NCBI GenBank assembly: GCA_012744295.1
Contig: JAAYIB010000046.1
Location: 1 to 10,824, forward strand
Reading direction: 5' to 3'
DNA length: 10,824 bases
Origin: Acholeplasmataceae bacterium
GTDB taxonomy: Bacteria > Bacillota > Negativicutes > Acidaminococcales > Acidaminococcaceae
Numbering within the stretch: position 1 is the stretch's first letter; every line of letters starts with the position of its first letter. Positions 1-6,084 of this stretch are shown piece after piece. The translations under genes and the position numbers were made by a program. Under the pieces are notes generated by a model. The model was given only the letters and a program-made list of their open reading frames with translations, was not told where the DNA came from and ran no database searches.

Positions 1-126
1 CATCACCAGACCGGTCAGGGAACCCCCGAGGCCGGTTTTTTCGGCGATTACGTCGCCGTACTTTGAAAGTTTTGAACCGCAAAAGACAATAGTTGCGGCA
101 CACGCTAAAAACGCGAGCCAAATCAT
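1..126 (-). CDS. Sodium/calcium exchanger-type antiporter, N-terminal part (runs off the window)
   Basis: Forty-two codons are visible, read from an ATG at 126-124 to the window edge. The peptide opens with a hydrophobic segment (MIWLAFLACAATIVFCGSKL) and continues with SKYGDVIAEKTGLGGSLTGL. From memory, the SKYGD-IAEKTGLG pattern is typical of the start of bacterial CaCA-family sodium:calcium antiporters, where it leads into the first ion-binding repeat. The family moves Ca2+ out of the cell in exchange for Na+ or H+ across the cytoplasmic membrane. The start is supported by an AAAGGTGG ribosome binding site at 133-140. The ion-binding repeats lie outside the window, so the family call rests on the N-terminus alone and the transported ion cannot be judged. 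Confidence 0.72.
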   Translation of the reverse strand, partial: MIWLAFLACAATIVFCGSKLSKYGDVIAEKTGLGGSLTGLVM

Positions 127-171
127 AGCATTACCACCTTTCAAAATAACTGTACGTTCTTGCTATATAAT

Positions 172-177
172 ATTATA
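172..177 (-). promoter_or_regulatory. Putative -10 box for the antiporter gene
   Basis: On the minus strand a perfect TATAAT lies about 45 bases upstream of the antiporter ATG. The best -35 candidate at 17-bp spacing (TGCAGG, 195-200) is poor, so the promoter is either weak or activator-dependent. The stretch 178-282 holds no gene. It contains only a 7-bp inverted repeat (198-204 and 235-241) of doubtful meaning. Confidence 0.4.
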
Positions 178-282
178 CTTCGCCGCCACTATTCCCTGCA
201 CACAAAATAAATGGCTTAAGGCGACAATTTGACATGTGTGCCTCGTGAGGGAAACTTCGCAATGCTAAACAGCCAGCGATAT

Positions 283-320
283 AAAAAAAACAGGGTTCCG
301 AGAGAAATCTCAGAACCCTG
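283..320 (-). terminator. Intrinsic terminator of the tRNA-Ser operon
   Basis: The stem arms CAGGGTTC (291-298) and GAACCCTG (313-320) extend through one C/A mismatch into GAGA/TCTC closed by a GAAA tetraloop. On the minus strand the stem is followed directly by eight T residues (283-290). It sits just 3' of tRNA-Ser(GCU), so it most likely ends the two-tRNA transcript. A short T run on the plus side (324-329) could also give some plus-strand termination. Confidence 0.85.
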
Positions 321-333
321 ATCCTTTTTGATA

Positions 334-424
334 TGGCGGAGTGGCTGGGATTTGAACCCAGGCGAGGTTTAACCCCCCTAACGATTTAGCAAACCGTCCT
401 CTTCAGCCACTTGAGTACCACTCC
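334..424 (-). tRNA. tRNA-Ser (anticodon GCU)
   Basis: A 91-nt class II tRNA with encoded CCA (334-336). The acceptor stem is GGAGTGG/CCACTCC with discriminator G. The anticodon stem ACGGT/ATCGT closes the loop TTGCTAA, giving anticodon GCU, which reads AGC and AGU serine codons. The long variable arm expected of tRNA-Ser is present, and the T-loop reads TTCAAAT. It is second in a minus-strand operon after tRNA-Ser(UGA), with 60 bp between them and the terminator immediately downstream. Confidence 0.96.
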
Positions 425-484
425 GAATGCCTTACTGCGCTATTATAGCCTATTTCGGCAAACATTTCAATAGCCTGTTTGAAA

Positions 485-573
485 TGGCGGAGAAGGTGGG
501 ATTCGAACCCACGGTTCCTTGCGGAATCACTAGTTTTCAAGACTAGCGCCTTAAACCACTCGGCCACCTCTCC
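485..573 (-). tRNA. tRNA-Ser (anticodon UGA)
   Basis: An 89-nt class II tRNA with encoded CCA (485-487). Acceptor strands GGAGAGG and CTTCTCC pair with one G-U wobble. The anticodon stem CTAGT/ACTAG closes the loop CTTGAAA, giving anticodon UGA, which reads UCA and, by wobble, other UCN serine codons. The variable arm is long (GATTCC...GGAACC) and the T-loop TTCGAAT is standard. It is the first gene after the strong promoter at 590-618. Confidence 0.96.
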
Positions 574-589
574 GTTTGACACACTGAAA

Positions 590-618
590 AGTATAATATA
601 GACATTGTCCCTTGTCAA
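590..618 (-). promoter_or_regulatory. Promoter of the tRNA-Ser operon
   Basis: Minus strand: a perfect -35 TTGACA (613-618), a 17-bp spacer and a -10 TATACT (590-595). The -10 lies 16 bp upstream of the mature 5' end of tRNA-Ser(UGA). The near-consensus match fits a constitutive stable-RNA promoter. It begins only 8 bp past the fchA stop codon, so read-through from fchA could also reach the tRNAs. Confidence 0.85.
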
Positions 619-626
619 GCAGTACC

Positions 627-1262
627 CTAACCAAGAATTCTGTCAGTCTCGCTAATAACGTCCTGCTCCAATTCTTCTGCCTCCCGGCAGATTTTCCGCA
701 AGTGCTCCTCGGTTTTTTCCACGTACTCCTTGTCCTTAAGCAAAAGCAGGTTGCTATGTACGTTGTAGCAGGCACTGCGCAAGGCAGCCCTTGCTAAAAG
801 CGCGGCAACCGTAGCGTCCGTAATGGCAGAAGGATTACCGACCCTCATCAGCTGAGAAGAGATATGCAGTATATCGAGGCAGGAGTCCGCAATCTTGAGC
901 GGAACCTCGGACGCATCATAGGCAGCGATCTGAATGCTTTCGCTTCTTGCCCTCTTTTCTTCCTCCGTGCTCTTCGACAGACGATATGCCCTCATAAAGT
1001 TTTCGAAAACCGCCGCGTCGGCAACCACAAGCGCCAACATGCGTGTCCTCAAAATTTCGGCACTTACGAGGATGGGTCGTATTTTTCCCTCAACCGCGGC
1101 GAATTTTCCCTTGCCCAACGTCAGGTTGGATACCATCGAGGTCAGTGCCGCAGCAATTGCTCCGGCAAGGGCTGCGGCTCCGCCGCCTCCGGGTGTTGGT
1201 TCTTTTGAAGCAAGGTCGGTTAAAAAATCTTTGCAGGATTTGTCTAACATCTGTGATTCCAT
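627..1262 (-). CDS. fchA: Cyclodeaminase/cyclohydrolase family protein, FchA-like methenyl-THF cyclohydrolase
   Basis: A 211-residue soluble protein of the FTCD_C (formimidoyltransferase-cyclodeaminase C-terminal) family. The family signature PTPGGGGAAALAGAIAAAL is at residues 23-41, followed by SMVSNLTLGKGKF; the rest is helical, as in this all-alpha fold. Stand-alone members of about 210 residues are methenyltetrahydrofolate cyclohydrolases (5,10-methenyl-THF to 10-formyl-THF) in purine-fermenting and acetogenic anaerobes. Related members are formimino-THF cyclodeaminases in histidine breakdown. No formyl-THF synthetase, glutamate formiminotransferase or other folate gene is adjacent, so the exact reaction is not fixed by context. 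The ATG at 1262 has a GAGAGG site 8 bp upstream (1271-1276). The gene is transcribed toward the tRNA-Ser operon. A weak promoter candidate (TTGCGG, 18 bp, CATAAT) lies upstream at about 1335-1364. Confidence 0.85.
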   Translation of the reverse strand: MESQMLDKSCKDFLTDLASKEPTPGGGGAAALAGAIAAALTSMVSNLTLGKGKFAAVEGKIRPILVSAEILRTRMLALVVADAAVFENFMRAYRLSKSTEEEKRARSESIQIAAYDASEVPLKIADSCLDILHISSQLMRVGNPSAITDATVAALLARAALRSACYNVHSNLLLLKDKEYVEKTEEHLRKICREAEELEQDVISETDRILG

Positions 1263-1352
1263 TCTATCAGCCTCTCATTTCAATATTGCCGGCCAAAACG
1301 CCAATGCAATAACCTTGGCTAAAGGACCAACCATTATGTTCGCTTTCTATTT

Positions 1353-1374
1353 TTCGCCGCAAGGCGGATTTTTT
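1353..1374 (+). terminator. Terminator-like GNRA hairpin between divergent genes
   Basis: The plus strand reads TTCGCC-GCAA-GGCGGA, a 6-bp stem with one G-U pair and a GCAA tetraloop, followed by six T residues. No plus-strand gene lies upstream, so it may block antisense transcription out of fchA toward tRNA-Ala. Alternatively it is part of the fchA leader on the other strand. The structure is clear but its role is a guess. The region 1263-1435 holds no other gene beyond a doubtful 19-codon ORF. Confidence 0.45.
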
Positions 1375-1386
1375 CCTTTTACTTCC

Positions 1387-1415
1387 TTGAATTTTTAAAG
1401 CAATAGTAGTATATT
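1387..1415 (+). promoter_or_regulatory. Promoter of tRNA-Ala
   Basis: Plus strand: -35 TTGAAT (1387-1392), a 17-bp spacer and -10 TATATT (1410-1415). The -10 ends 20 bp before the mature tRNA 5' end, which suits a short processed leader. Confidence 0.75.
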
Positions 1416-1435
1416 TAGAAAGTAAGCTCCGTTGT

Positions 1436-1511
1436 GGGGACGTAGCTCAGCTGGGAGAGCGTACGGTTCGCATCCGTAAGGTCGAGAGTTCGATCCTCTT
1501 CGTCTCCACCA
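1436..1511 (+). tRNA. tRNA-Ala (anticodon CGC)
   Basis: A 76-nt tRNA with encoded CCA (1509-1511). Acceptor strands GGGGACG and CGTCTCC pair with a G-U at position 3:70, the main identity element for alanyl-tRNA synthetase. The anticodon stem TACGG/CCGTA closes the loop TTCGCAT, giving anticodon CGC, which reads the GCG alanine codon. D-arm, variable loop and T-arm (GAGAG/CTCTT, loop TTCGATC) are normal. It is transcribed alone, with its own promoter and a terminator about 15 bp downstream. Confidence 0.95.
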
Positions 1512-1523
1512 ACCTTTATTAAC

Positions 1524-1556
1524 AAAACTCCTTCTTAACGGAAGGAGTTTTTATTT
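1524..1556. terminator. Bidirectional terminator between tRNA-Ala and the CGGC gene
   Basis: Stem arms ACTCCTTC (1527-1534) and GAAGGAGT (1541-1548) flank a 6-nt loop, and A/T flanks lengthen the stem. On the plus strand a T-rich run (TTTTTATTTT) follows, ending the tRNA-Ala transcript. On the minus strand the continuation TTTTGTT can serve the truncated CGGC gene, whose TAA stop (1551-1553) lies inside the structure. Confidence 0.8.
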
Positions 1557-1721
1557 TACCGCCTTTTTACCCGGACAGCCGCCACAAGAGTTGACGCCGA
1601 TAAGTTCAATCTCTTCTTCAACTCCTTCGAAAGCGCCTTTCTTCTCTCTCATAAACATAAAGTCAGTAGTGCCGGGGCACATATCTTCCGTTTGCATGCA
1701 TCTTATTAAGCCGACTTTCAT
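1551..1721 (-). CDS. CGGC domain protein, truncated (56 aa)
   Basis: The protein starts MKVGLIRCMQTEDMCPGTTD and ends VNSCGGCPGKKAVK. From memory, the cysteine motifs C-MQTEDMCPGTTD and CGGCPGKKAV belong to the CGGC domain family, small anaerobe and archaeal proteins of about 105-130 residues thought to bind metal through these cysteines. Here the chain stops straight after GKKAV, so roughly the C-terminal half is missing, and the stop lies in the terminator next to tRNA-Ala. All signature cysteines seen in the N-terminal half remain, so a working mini-protein is possible, but a broken gene is more likely. The start at 1721 is chosen because an AAAGGTGGGAG site (1726-1736) directly precedes it. 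An in-frame ATG at 1739 would translate that SD. The gene follows the methyltransferase pseudogene with 19 bp between them. Confidence 0.65.
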   Translation of the reverse strand: MKVGLIRCMQTEDMCPGTTDFMFMREKKGAFEGVEEEIELIGVNSCGGCPGKKAVK

Positions 1722-1740
1722 TATGCTCCCACCTTTCAAC

Positions 1741-2362
1741 TCAAACTTTTATTGCTTTGATTATAGCAAAAAGTCCTTCTCCGTTGTCTGCAATTATTTG
1801 CTGCGGCTCATTTCGCAAAGAAAAAACCGTCTGCAGTTTTTCTACGACCGCAAAACCTGTTTTCTGCAAAATCGCTGTTATTTCCTCGGAGGAATGAAAT
1901 TTGCGCGTTTTTGTAATAAATGCTTTGCTGCTTTTTTTGTTCATAAGCTTGACCTAAGGGTGCAGCACGGTCCAGAAAGGCGATTATGAGAAAACCTTCC
2001 TTCTTTAATATCCTGCGAATTTCCAAAAATGCCAAACGAATGTCGCGCAGGAAACAATCCGCCGTCACCATCAACGCAAAATCATAGGCCGCGTCGGGTA
2101 CAGGCAGTGACTCCGCAACGCCCTCAAGCGTTTCAATGCCTCTTTCCCGAGCCTTCTTCCGCATCTGCGGTGAAGGTTCTATGCCGATCTTTATGCCGAG
2201 CGGAAATGCGAAAAGCCCGCTGCCTGATCCAATTTCCACACCTTGTCCGCTCTTTGGCAAAACCCGCCTGATGGCATCAAGTTCAGACATATAAAGCTTG
2301 TCGTTTTCCTTAAACCAAAGCTCGTAACCTTCAACATCTGCAAAAACATCCTGCTCTTTCAT
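1741..2362 (-). pseudogene. Class I SAM-dependent methyltransferase, frameshifted
   Basis: Two overlapping frames together make one methyltransferase. The first (from ATG 2362) carries motif I GVEIGSGSG (residues 41-49), GIEPSPQM, LPVPDAAYDFALMV and EIRRILKKEGFLIIAFLDR, and runs to YYKNA (153). After that, homology-like sequence (KFHSSEEITAILQKTGFAVVEKLQTVF...GEGLFAIIKAIKV) continues in another frame to the TGA at 1741-1743. The switch falls at 1900-1912, in a run of five A followed by CGCGC, so a 1-base insertion or a 2-base deletion explains it. Restored, the protein would have about 206 residues, normal for the Methyltransf_11 type. Unrepaired, the first frame adds a false tail and stops at 1808. 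The substrate is unknown. A GAGGAG site (2375-2380) lies 12 bp upstream of the ATG. A sequencing error is the main alternative to true decay. Confidence 0.8.
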
Positions 2363-2405
2363 TTATCCCGATAACTCCTCTGCCCGGCAGCTCTTGCTTA
2401 TTCTT

Positions 2406-2433
2406 ATTATACACTGACAGCTGTCATCTTCAA
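2406..2433 (-). promoter_or_regulatory. Promoter of the methyltransferase-CGGC unit
   Basis: Minus strand: -35 TTGAAG (2428-2433), a 16-bp spacer and a perfect -10 TATAAT (2406-2411), about 44 bp upstream of the methyltransferase ATG. The spacer is largely filled by the palindrome at 2415-2426. Confidence 0.7.
2415..2426. promoter_or_regulatory. Perfect 12-bp palindrome in a promoter spacer, candidate operator
   Basis: TGACAGCTGTCA is its own reverse complement and lies between the -35 and -10 boxes of the minus-strand promoter. A dimeric repressor bound here would block RNA polymerase. Which regulator family binds it cannot be told from the window. From 2434 to 2634 I see only AT-rich sequence with no supported gene. 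Confidence 0.55.
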
Positions 2434-2634
2434 CTGCGCTATTAAACTATTCTGCAATCTTTATGTGCAAATCGGGAATTATTACTTACCGGCTCCCTTT
2501 CGCACCAGAATGAAAAATGTTCGCCGTTATTGGTTCTACAAATTTCAGGTGCATTCAATGGCGAAATATCACGAAAAGGATTAACTGAAAATAATGAAAA
2601 ATGAATATAAACACTATTCATACCGTTAAAGAGA

Positions 2635-2643
2635 TGCTATAAT
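2635..2643 (+). promoter_or_regulatory. Extended -10 promoter for the EAL-hydE-clc unit
   Basis: TGCTATAAT contains a perfect TATAAT (2638-2643) preceded by the TGn extension. The -35 region is poor (TTCATA at 2617-2622, 15-bp spacing), which an extended -10 can tolerate. Transcription starting near 2650 would give a leader of about 175 nt before the first gene. I find no recognisable c-di-GMP riboswitch in it, only a small bulged hairpin near 2671-2690. Confidence 0.5.
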
Positions 2644-2824
2644 AAAGCACATAATAAGGCAGTTTCAGCTGATTCCGCCCTATCGGCGAAGCGCTTTCCC
2701 CGTAACAAAACAATATTACACCTTCGGCCTTTTACTTATGCTAAGGAATTTTCCCGAGACTAAATAAGAGGCTTGATTTCTATCAGACATTGCATAACCC
2801 CAAAACACAAAACGGAGGAAGAAT

Positions 2825-4969
2825 ATGGAGCAAACATCCGACCACTTTAGTTCTGCCAATGGAAAAGCTTATGAATATGCCAAAAGTCTGGCCGCCTTCT
2901 GCGATGAGCTTTTTGAAATTAATTTTGACGATGATGTTTGCAGGCTATTGCACCGTGACGGAGCCGAGGTTTTTCTGTCATGTGCGGAAACGACTTTTTC
3001 CGAATTTATCCGCGACATAGGTGAACACAAAATCTTTCCGGCTGACAAAACGCGCTTTTTAAACTTCTTTAATGAAAAAGAATTGCGTGCGAACCTATCT
3101 GCCGGCGCCAAACGTTTAACCGGGGAATTCCGCAAGTTCAATGATCAGGGAGGGTATGTCTGGTTATCATTGACAATTGTAGCCTTAAACCCCAAGTCAG
3201 AGCGGCAGACTTTTCTTTGCTGCCTTACGTATCTTGACACCAAGGACCTTGCGGCCTTGCCGAAGAATGCAGATATGCAGAACAATTTTGACCAATTGAC
3301 CGGACTGCCGAGCCGTTCACTGTTTTTCGAACGCGCCCGCCTGCTGCTTCAGCAGGCAGAAGATCAGTATGCGGTAATTGTCTTGGACATAAACCAGTTC
3401 AAGCTGATCAATGATTTTTTCGGCATCCACACGGGGGACAGGCTGCTTTGTCATGTGGCAACCCTGCTGGACCGATACTTCAGGCAACAGGAGTCATCGG
3501 TTTATTGCCGACTGGAGTCTGACCGCTTTGCCGTCTGCTGCCCCTATACGGAGTACGGGTGTGACGCTTTTGTTACGTATATTGCAGCCGGTTTGAGGGA
3601 GTGTCCACTCAACTTCGAGCTTTCGCCCTACTTCGGCTTCTATTTGCCCAAAGCGTTGGACATTACCGTTAATACTATGTGCGACCGTGCAAGGCTTGCC
3701 CTGAAAACAATTAAAGGGAAGTTTGACAGAAATTATGCGGTATACGAGGATAGTATGCTGGAAACGCTTCTTTATCGTCAGGAAATTACGAACTCCATGA
3801 GGCAGGGCTTACAACAAAAACAATTTGAAATCTACCTGCAGCCGAAGGTTAACCTGCTTACCAGCGAGATTGTAGGCGCCGAGGCTTTGGTCAGATGGAA
3901 CCATCCCGTTCGCGGCTTGCTGCCTCCTGCGGAATTCATAGGGATTTTCGAGGAAAACGGTTTTATCACGGAACTTGACGCCTTCGTTTGGGAAGAAGCA
4001 TGCCGCCTGCAAAGGAAATGGCTCGACCGGGGCTGCAATCCCCTGCCTCTTTCGGTCAATATTTCAAGGGTAGACCTTATTAACCCCGGCTTTTACGAAA
4101 CGCTGACCGGGTTGATTGAAAAGTATAAGTTGGAACCGGGTCTTTTGGAGCTCGAACTCACGAAAACCTCCTACGTCAAAAAATACGATGAAATAAAGAA
4201 TGTAACCAAACGCCTGCACGATTACGGGTTTTCCGTGCACATGGACGATTTCGGCAGCGGTTACTCCTCACTGAACATGCTTCAGGATGTGGCTGTTGAC
4301 ACGTTGAAAATTGATGTCGGCTTTATCTCGGGTTTTGAGGAATCCGGCCGCAGCCGCAACATACTTTCCTCAGTCATCCGCATGGCTAAATGGCTCAAGC
4401 TTCCGGTCATCATCGAAGGAGTGGAAACAAAACAGCAGGTTGCCTTTTTAAAAAGCATCGGCTGCACGGTAGCGCAGGGTTATTATTTTTCCAAACCTGT
4501 CACCGTAGAAAGGTTCGAGACCGAGTTGGCATGTAAAATTTCGGCAGACACGCTTTCATGCGATCAGTTCTGCCCCACCAAAATCAATATCGAGGATGTT
4601 TGGAAGCCAACCTCGGCCTTCAACCTTTTGTTTGACTCTCTGCCTTACGCCTCGGCAATCTATGAGTATACCGATTGCAACCTCGAATTGCTTCGTGCGA
4701 ACGATCATTACTTTGATTTGCTCGGCGTGCCGCGCGAGCGTCTTTATTTTGCCGGCACCCATCTGCTTGACTACATTCATAAAGATGACCGCCAGCCCTT
4801 GATAACCAGCCTTCCCCGCAGCATCGAGCAAAGTCCCGTTCTGACAACCTGTCGCCGCGTAACCTCCGAAGGTGAGCTTGTAAGCCTGCAAACAAAAATA
4901 CATTTCCTCGCAAACGACGGACAGCGACTGCTTTTTTACGCTTCCATTAAAGTCCTGCCAACCGTTTAA
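2825..4969 (+). CDS. PAS / degenerate GGDEF / EAL / PAS protein, predicted c-di-GMP phosphodiesterase
   Basis: A 714-residue soluble protein with no membrane segment. Residues 20-140 look like a PAS-type sensor. Residues 155-310 form a GGDEF domain (DQLTGLPSR at 156-164, LDINQFKLINDFFG at 187-200) whose catalytic motif is degenerate: ESDRF at 231-235 replaces GGDEF, so it should not make c-di-GMP, though it may still bind GTP. Residues 325-570 are an EAL domain with the full hydrolytic set: E353 (EALVRW), N412, E444, D474/D475 (DDFGSGYSS), K495, E531 (EGVET) and Q551 (QGYYFSKP). It should therefore cleave c-di-GMP to pGpG. A second PAS-like region (600-710) follows the EAL domain, an unusual position. 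The start is fixed by GGAGG at 2814-2818. It is the first gene of a unit with hydE, 21 bp downstream. Confidence 0.9.
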   Translation: MEQTSDHFSSANGKAYEYAKSLAAFCDELFEINFDDDVCRLLHRDGAEVFLSCAETTFSEFIRDIGEHKIFPADKTRFLNFFNEKELRANLSAGAKRLTGEFRKFNDQGGYVWLSLTIVALNPKSERQTFLCCLTYLDTKDLAALPKNADMQNNFDQLTGLPSRSLFFERARLLLQQAEDQYAVIVLDINQFKLINDFFGIHTGDRLLCHVATLLDRYFRQQESSVYCRLESDRFAVCCPYTEYGCDAFVTYIAAGLRECPLNFELSPYFGFYLPKALDITVNTMCDRARLALKTIKGKFDRNYAVYEDSMLETLLYRQEITNSMRQGLQQKQFEIYLQPKVNLLTSEIVGAEALVRWNHPVRGLLPPAEFIGIFEENGFITELDAFVWEEACRLQRKWLDRGCNPLPLSVNISRVDLINPGFYETLTGLIEKYKLEPGLLELELTKTSYVKKYDEIKNVTKRLHDYGFSVHMDDFGSGYSSLNMLQDVAVDTLKIDVGFISGFEESGRSRNILSSVIRMAKWLKLPVIIEGVETKQQVAFLKSIGCTVAQGYYFSKPVTVERFETELACKISADTLSCDQFCPTKINIEDVWKPTSAFNLLFDSLPYASAIYEYTDCNLELLRANDHYFDLLGVPRERLYFAGTHLLDYIHKDDRQPLITSLPRSIEQSPVLTTCRRVTSEGELVSLQTKIHFLANDGQRLLFYASIKVLPTV

Positions 4970-4990
4970 TGCCCGAAAGGATACAACGTT

Positions 4991-6034
4991 ATGGATAATG
5001 ATGAAAACACGACCGGAAGCTTCAGCCTCGACAATGCTCCAGGCTCAGCCCTGGCCGATCTGTTAGTGACAAAGGACGAGAATGTACGCGAAAGGCTTTT
5101 CACCGCCGCCCGCAAAACTGCCCTTAGTCAGTTCGGCAACAAAATCTATATACGCGGCTTAATTGAATTCACAAACTTTTGCACTAATGACTGCTTCTAC
5201 TGCGGCATTCGCTGCGCCAATAAGAACGTCAAGCGTTACCGGCTGACCAACGAGCAGATTCTTGCCTGCTGCCATCATGGTTATGCCCTTGGCTTTCGCA
5301 CCTTTGTGCTGCAAGGAGGCGAAGACCCCTTTTTCACGGACGAAGCGCTCTGCACTCTTATTCGCTCAATCAAAAAGAAATATCCCGACTGTGCGCTCAC
5401 CCTTTCCATCGGCGAACGCAGCCGCGCTTCTTACCGGGCTCTCTTCGACGCAGGCTGTGACCGCTATCTTCTGCGTCACGAAACAGCAAACGAAAAACAC
5501 TACGCGCGATTGCATCCGCCAAAGCTTTCCCTTGCGAGCAGGCTTGATTGTCTGAGCAGCTTAAAGGAGACCGGCTACCAGGTCGGCACGGGCTTCATGG
5601 TCGGCTCCCCCTTCCAAACCATTGATAATATTGTCGAGGATTTGCTCTTTATTAAAAGTTTCAAGCCGCAGATGATCGGCATCGGCCCCTTTATTCCTCA
5701 TCATGACACGCCGTTTCGAGACCATAAGGCCGGAACGTTGGAACTGACGCTGCGTTCCATTGCAATATTGCGCCTGCTCATGCCCAAAGCTTTAATTCCC
5801 GCAACTACGGCGTTAGGCACCATTGCGCCGGAAGGGCGCGAGCAAGGCATCCTGGCAGGAGCAAACGTCGTAATGCCCAATCTTTCGCCGCCCGAGGTCC
5901 GCGAAAACTATTCTTTGTATGACAATAAAATTTACCGTGATGAAGAATCCGCGGAAGGGCTGGCGTCTTTAAAAGCACAAATGGAGAAGATAGGCTATAA
6001 TGTAGTTGTTGACCGGGGTGACTATCAAGCATAA
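4991..6034 (+). CDS. hydE: [FeFe] hydrogenase H-cluster radical SAM maturase HydE
   Basis: A 347-residue radical SAM protein, the usual HydE length. The cluster motif CX3CX2C is at C64, C68 and C71 (CTNDCFYCG), followed by the family pattern NKNVKRYRLT. LQGGEDPFF (residues 108-116), TGFMVGSPFQT, GIGPFIPHHDTPF and LIPATTALGTI are all typical of HydE. HydE acts with HydF and HydG to build the diiron subcluster of [FeFe] hydrogenase. The cysteines that in some HydE proteins hold a second, non-essential C-terminal Fe-S cluster are absent here (the region reads YSLYDNKIYRDE). An AAAGGA site at 4976-4981 precedes the ATG by 9 bp. The gene lies between the EAL gene and the ClC gene; hydF, hydG and the hydrogenase are not in the window. 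Confidence 0.92.
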   Translation: MDNDENTTGSFSLDNAPGSALADLLVTKDENVRERLFTAARKTALSQFGNKIYIRGLIEFTNFCTNDCFYCGIRCANKNVKRYRLTNEQILACCHHGYALGFRTFVLQGGEDPFFTDEALCTLIRSIKKKYPDCALTLSIGERSRASYRALFDAGCDRYLLRHETANEKHYARLHPPKLSLASRLDCLSSLKETGYQVGTGFMVGSPFQTIDNIVEDLLFIKSFKPQMIGIGPFIPHHDTPFRDHKAGTLELTLRSIAILRLLMPKALIPATTALGTIAPEGREQGILAGANVVMPNLSPPEVRENYSLYDNKIYRDEESAEGLASLKAQMEKIGYNVVVDRGDYQA

Positions 6035-6042
6035 AAACCTGA

Positions 6043-6078
6043 AACGCCGCCTCCCTTCATTTTGGAACAGGCGGTGTT
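6043..6078 (+). promoter_or_regulatory. Hairpin in the hydE-clc gap covering the clc ribosome binding site
   Basis: The arms AACGCCGCCT (6043-6052) and AGGCGGTGTT (6069-6078) pair over 10 bp with one G-U, around a 16-nt loop. There is no T run after it, so it is not a standard terminator. The 3' arm contains AGGCGG/GGTG, the only SD-like sequence before clc, so the fold would hide it. It could tune translation of clc or protect an mRNA end. Confidence 0.6.
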
Positions 6079-6084
6079 AAGATC

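Noticed and set aside
198..241. GCACACA/TGTGTGC inverted repeat upstream of the antiporter gene
   Set aside because: Seven-base arms with 30 bases between them are easily found by chance, and the repeat has no clear relation to a promoter element.
864..1398. Long plus-strand open frames opposite fchA
   Set aside because: They mirror a gene with clear family motifs on the minus strand and have no SD or recognisable product.
2510..2584. 24-codon plus-strand ORF in the intergenic region
   Set aside because: No SD, no recognisable motif and a composition like the AT-rich surroundings.
3200..3800. Active diguanylate cyclase
   Set aside because: The GGDEF motif reads ESDRF and no RxxD inhibitory site precedes it, so cyclase activity is not expected.
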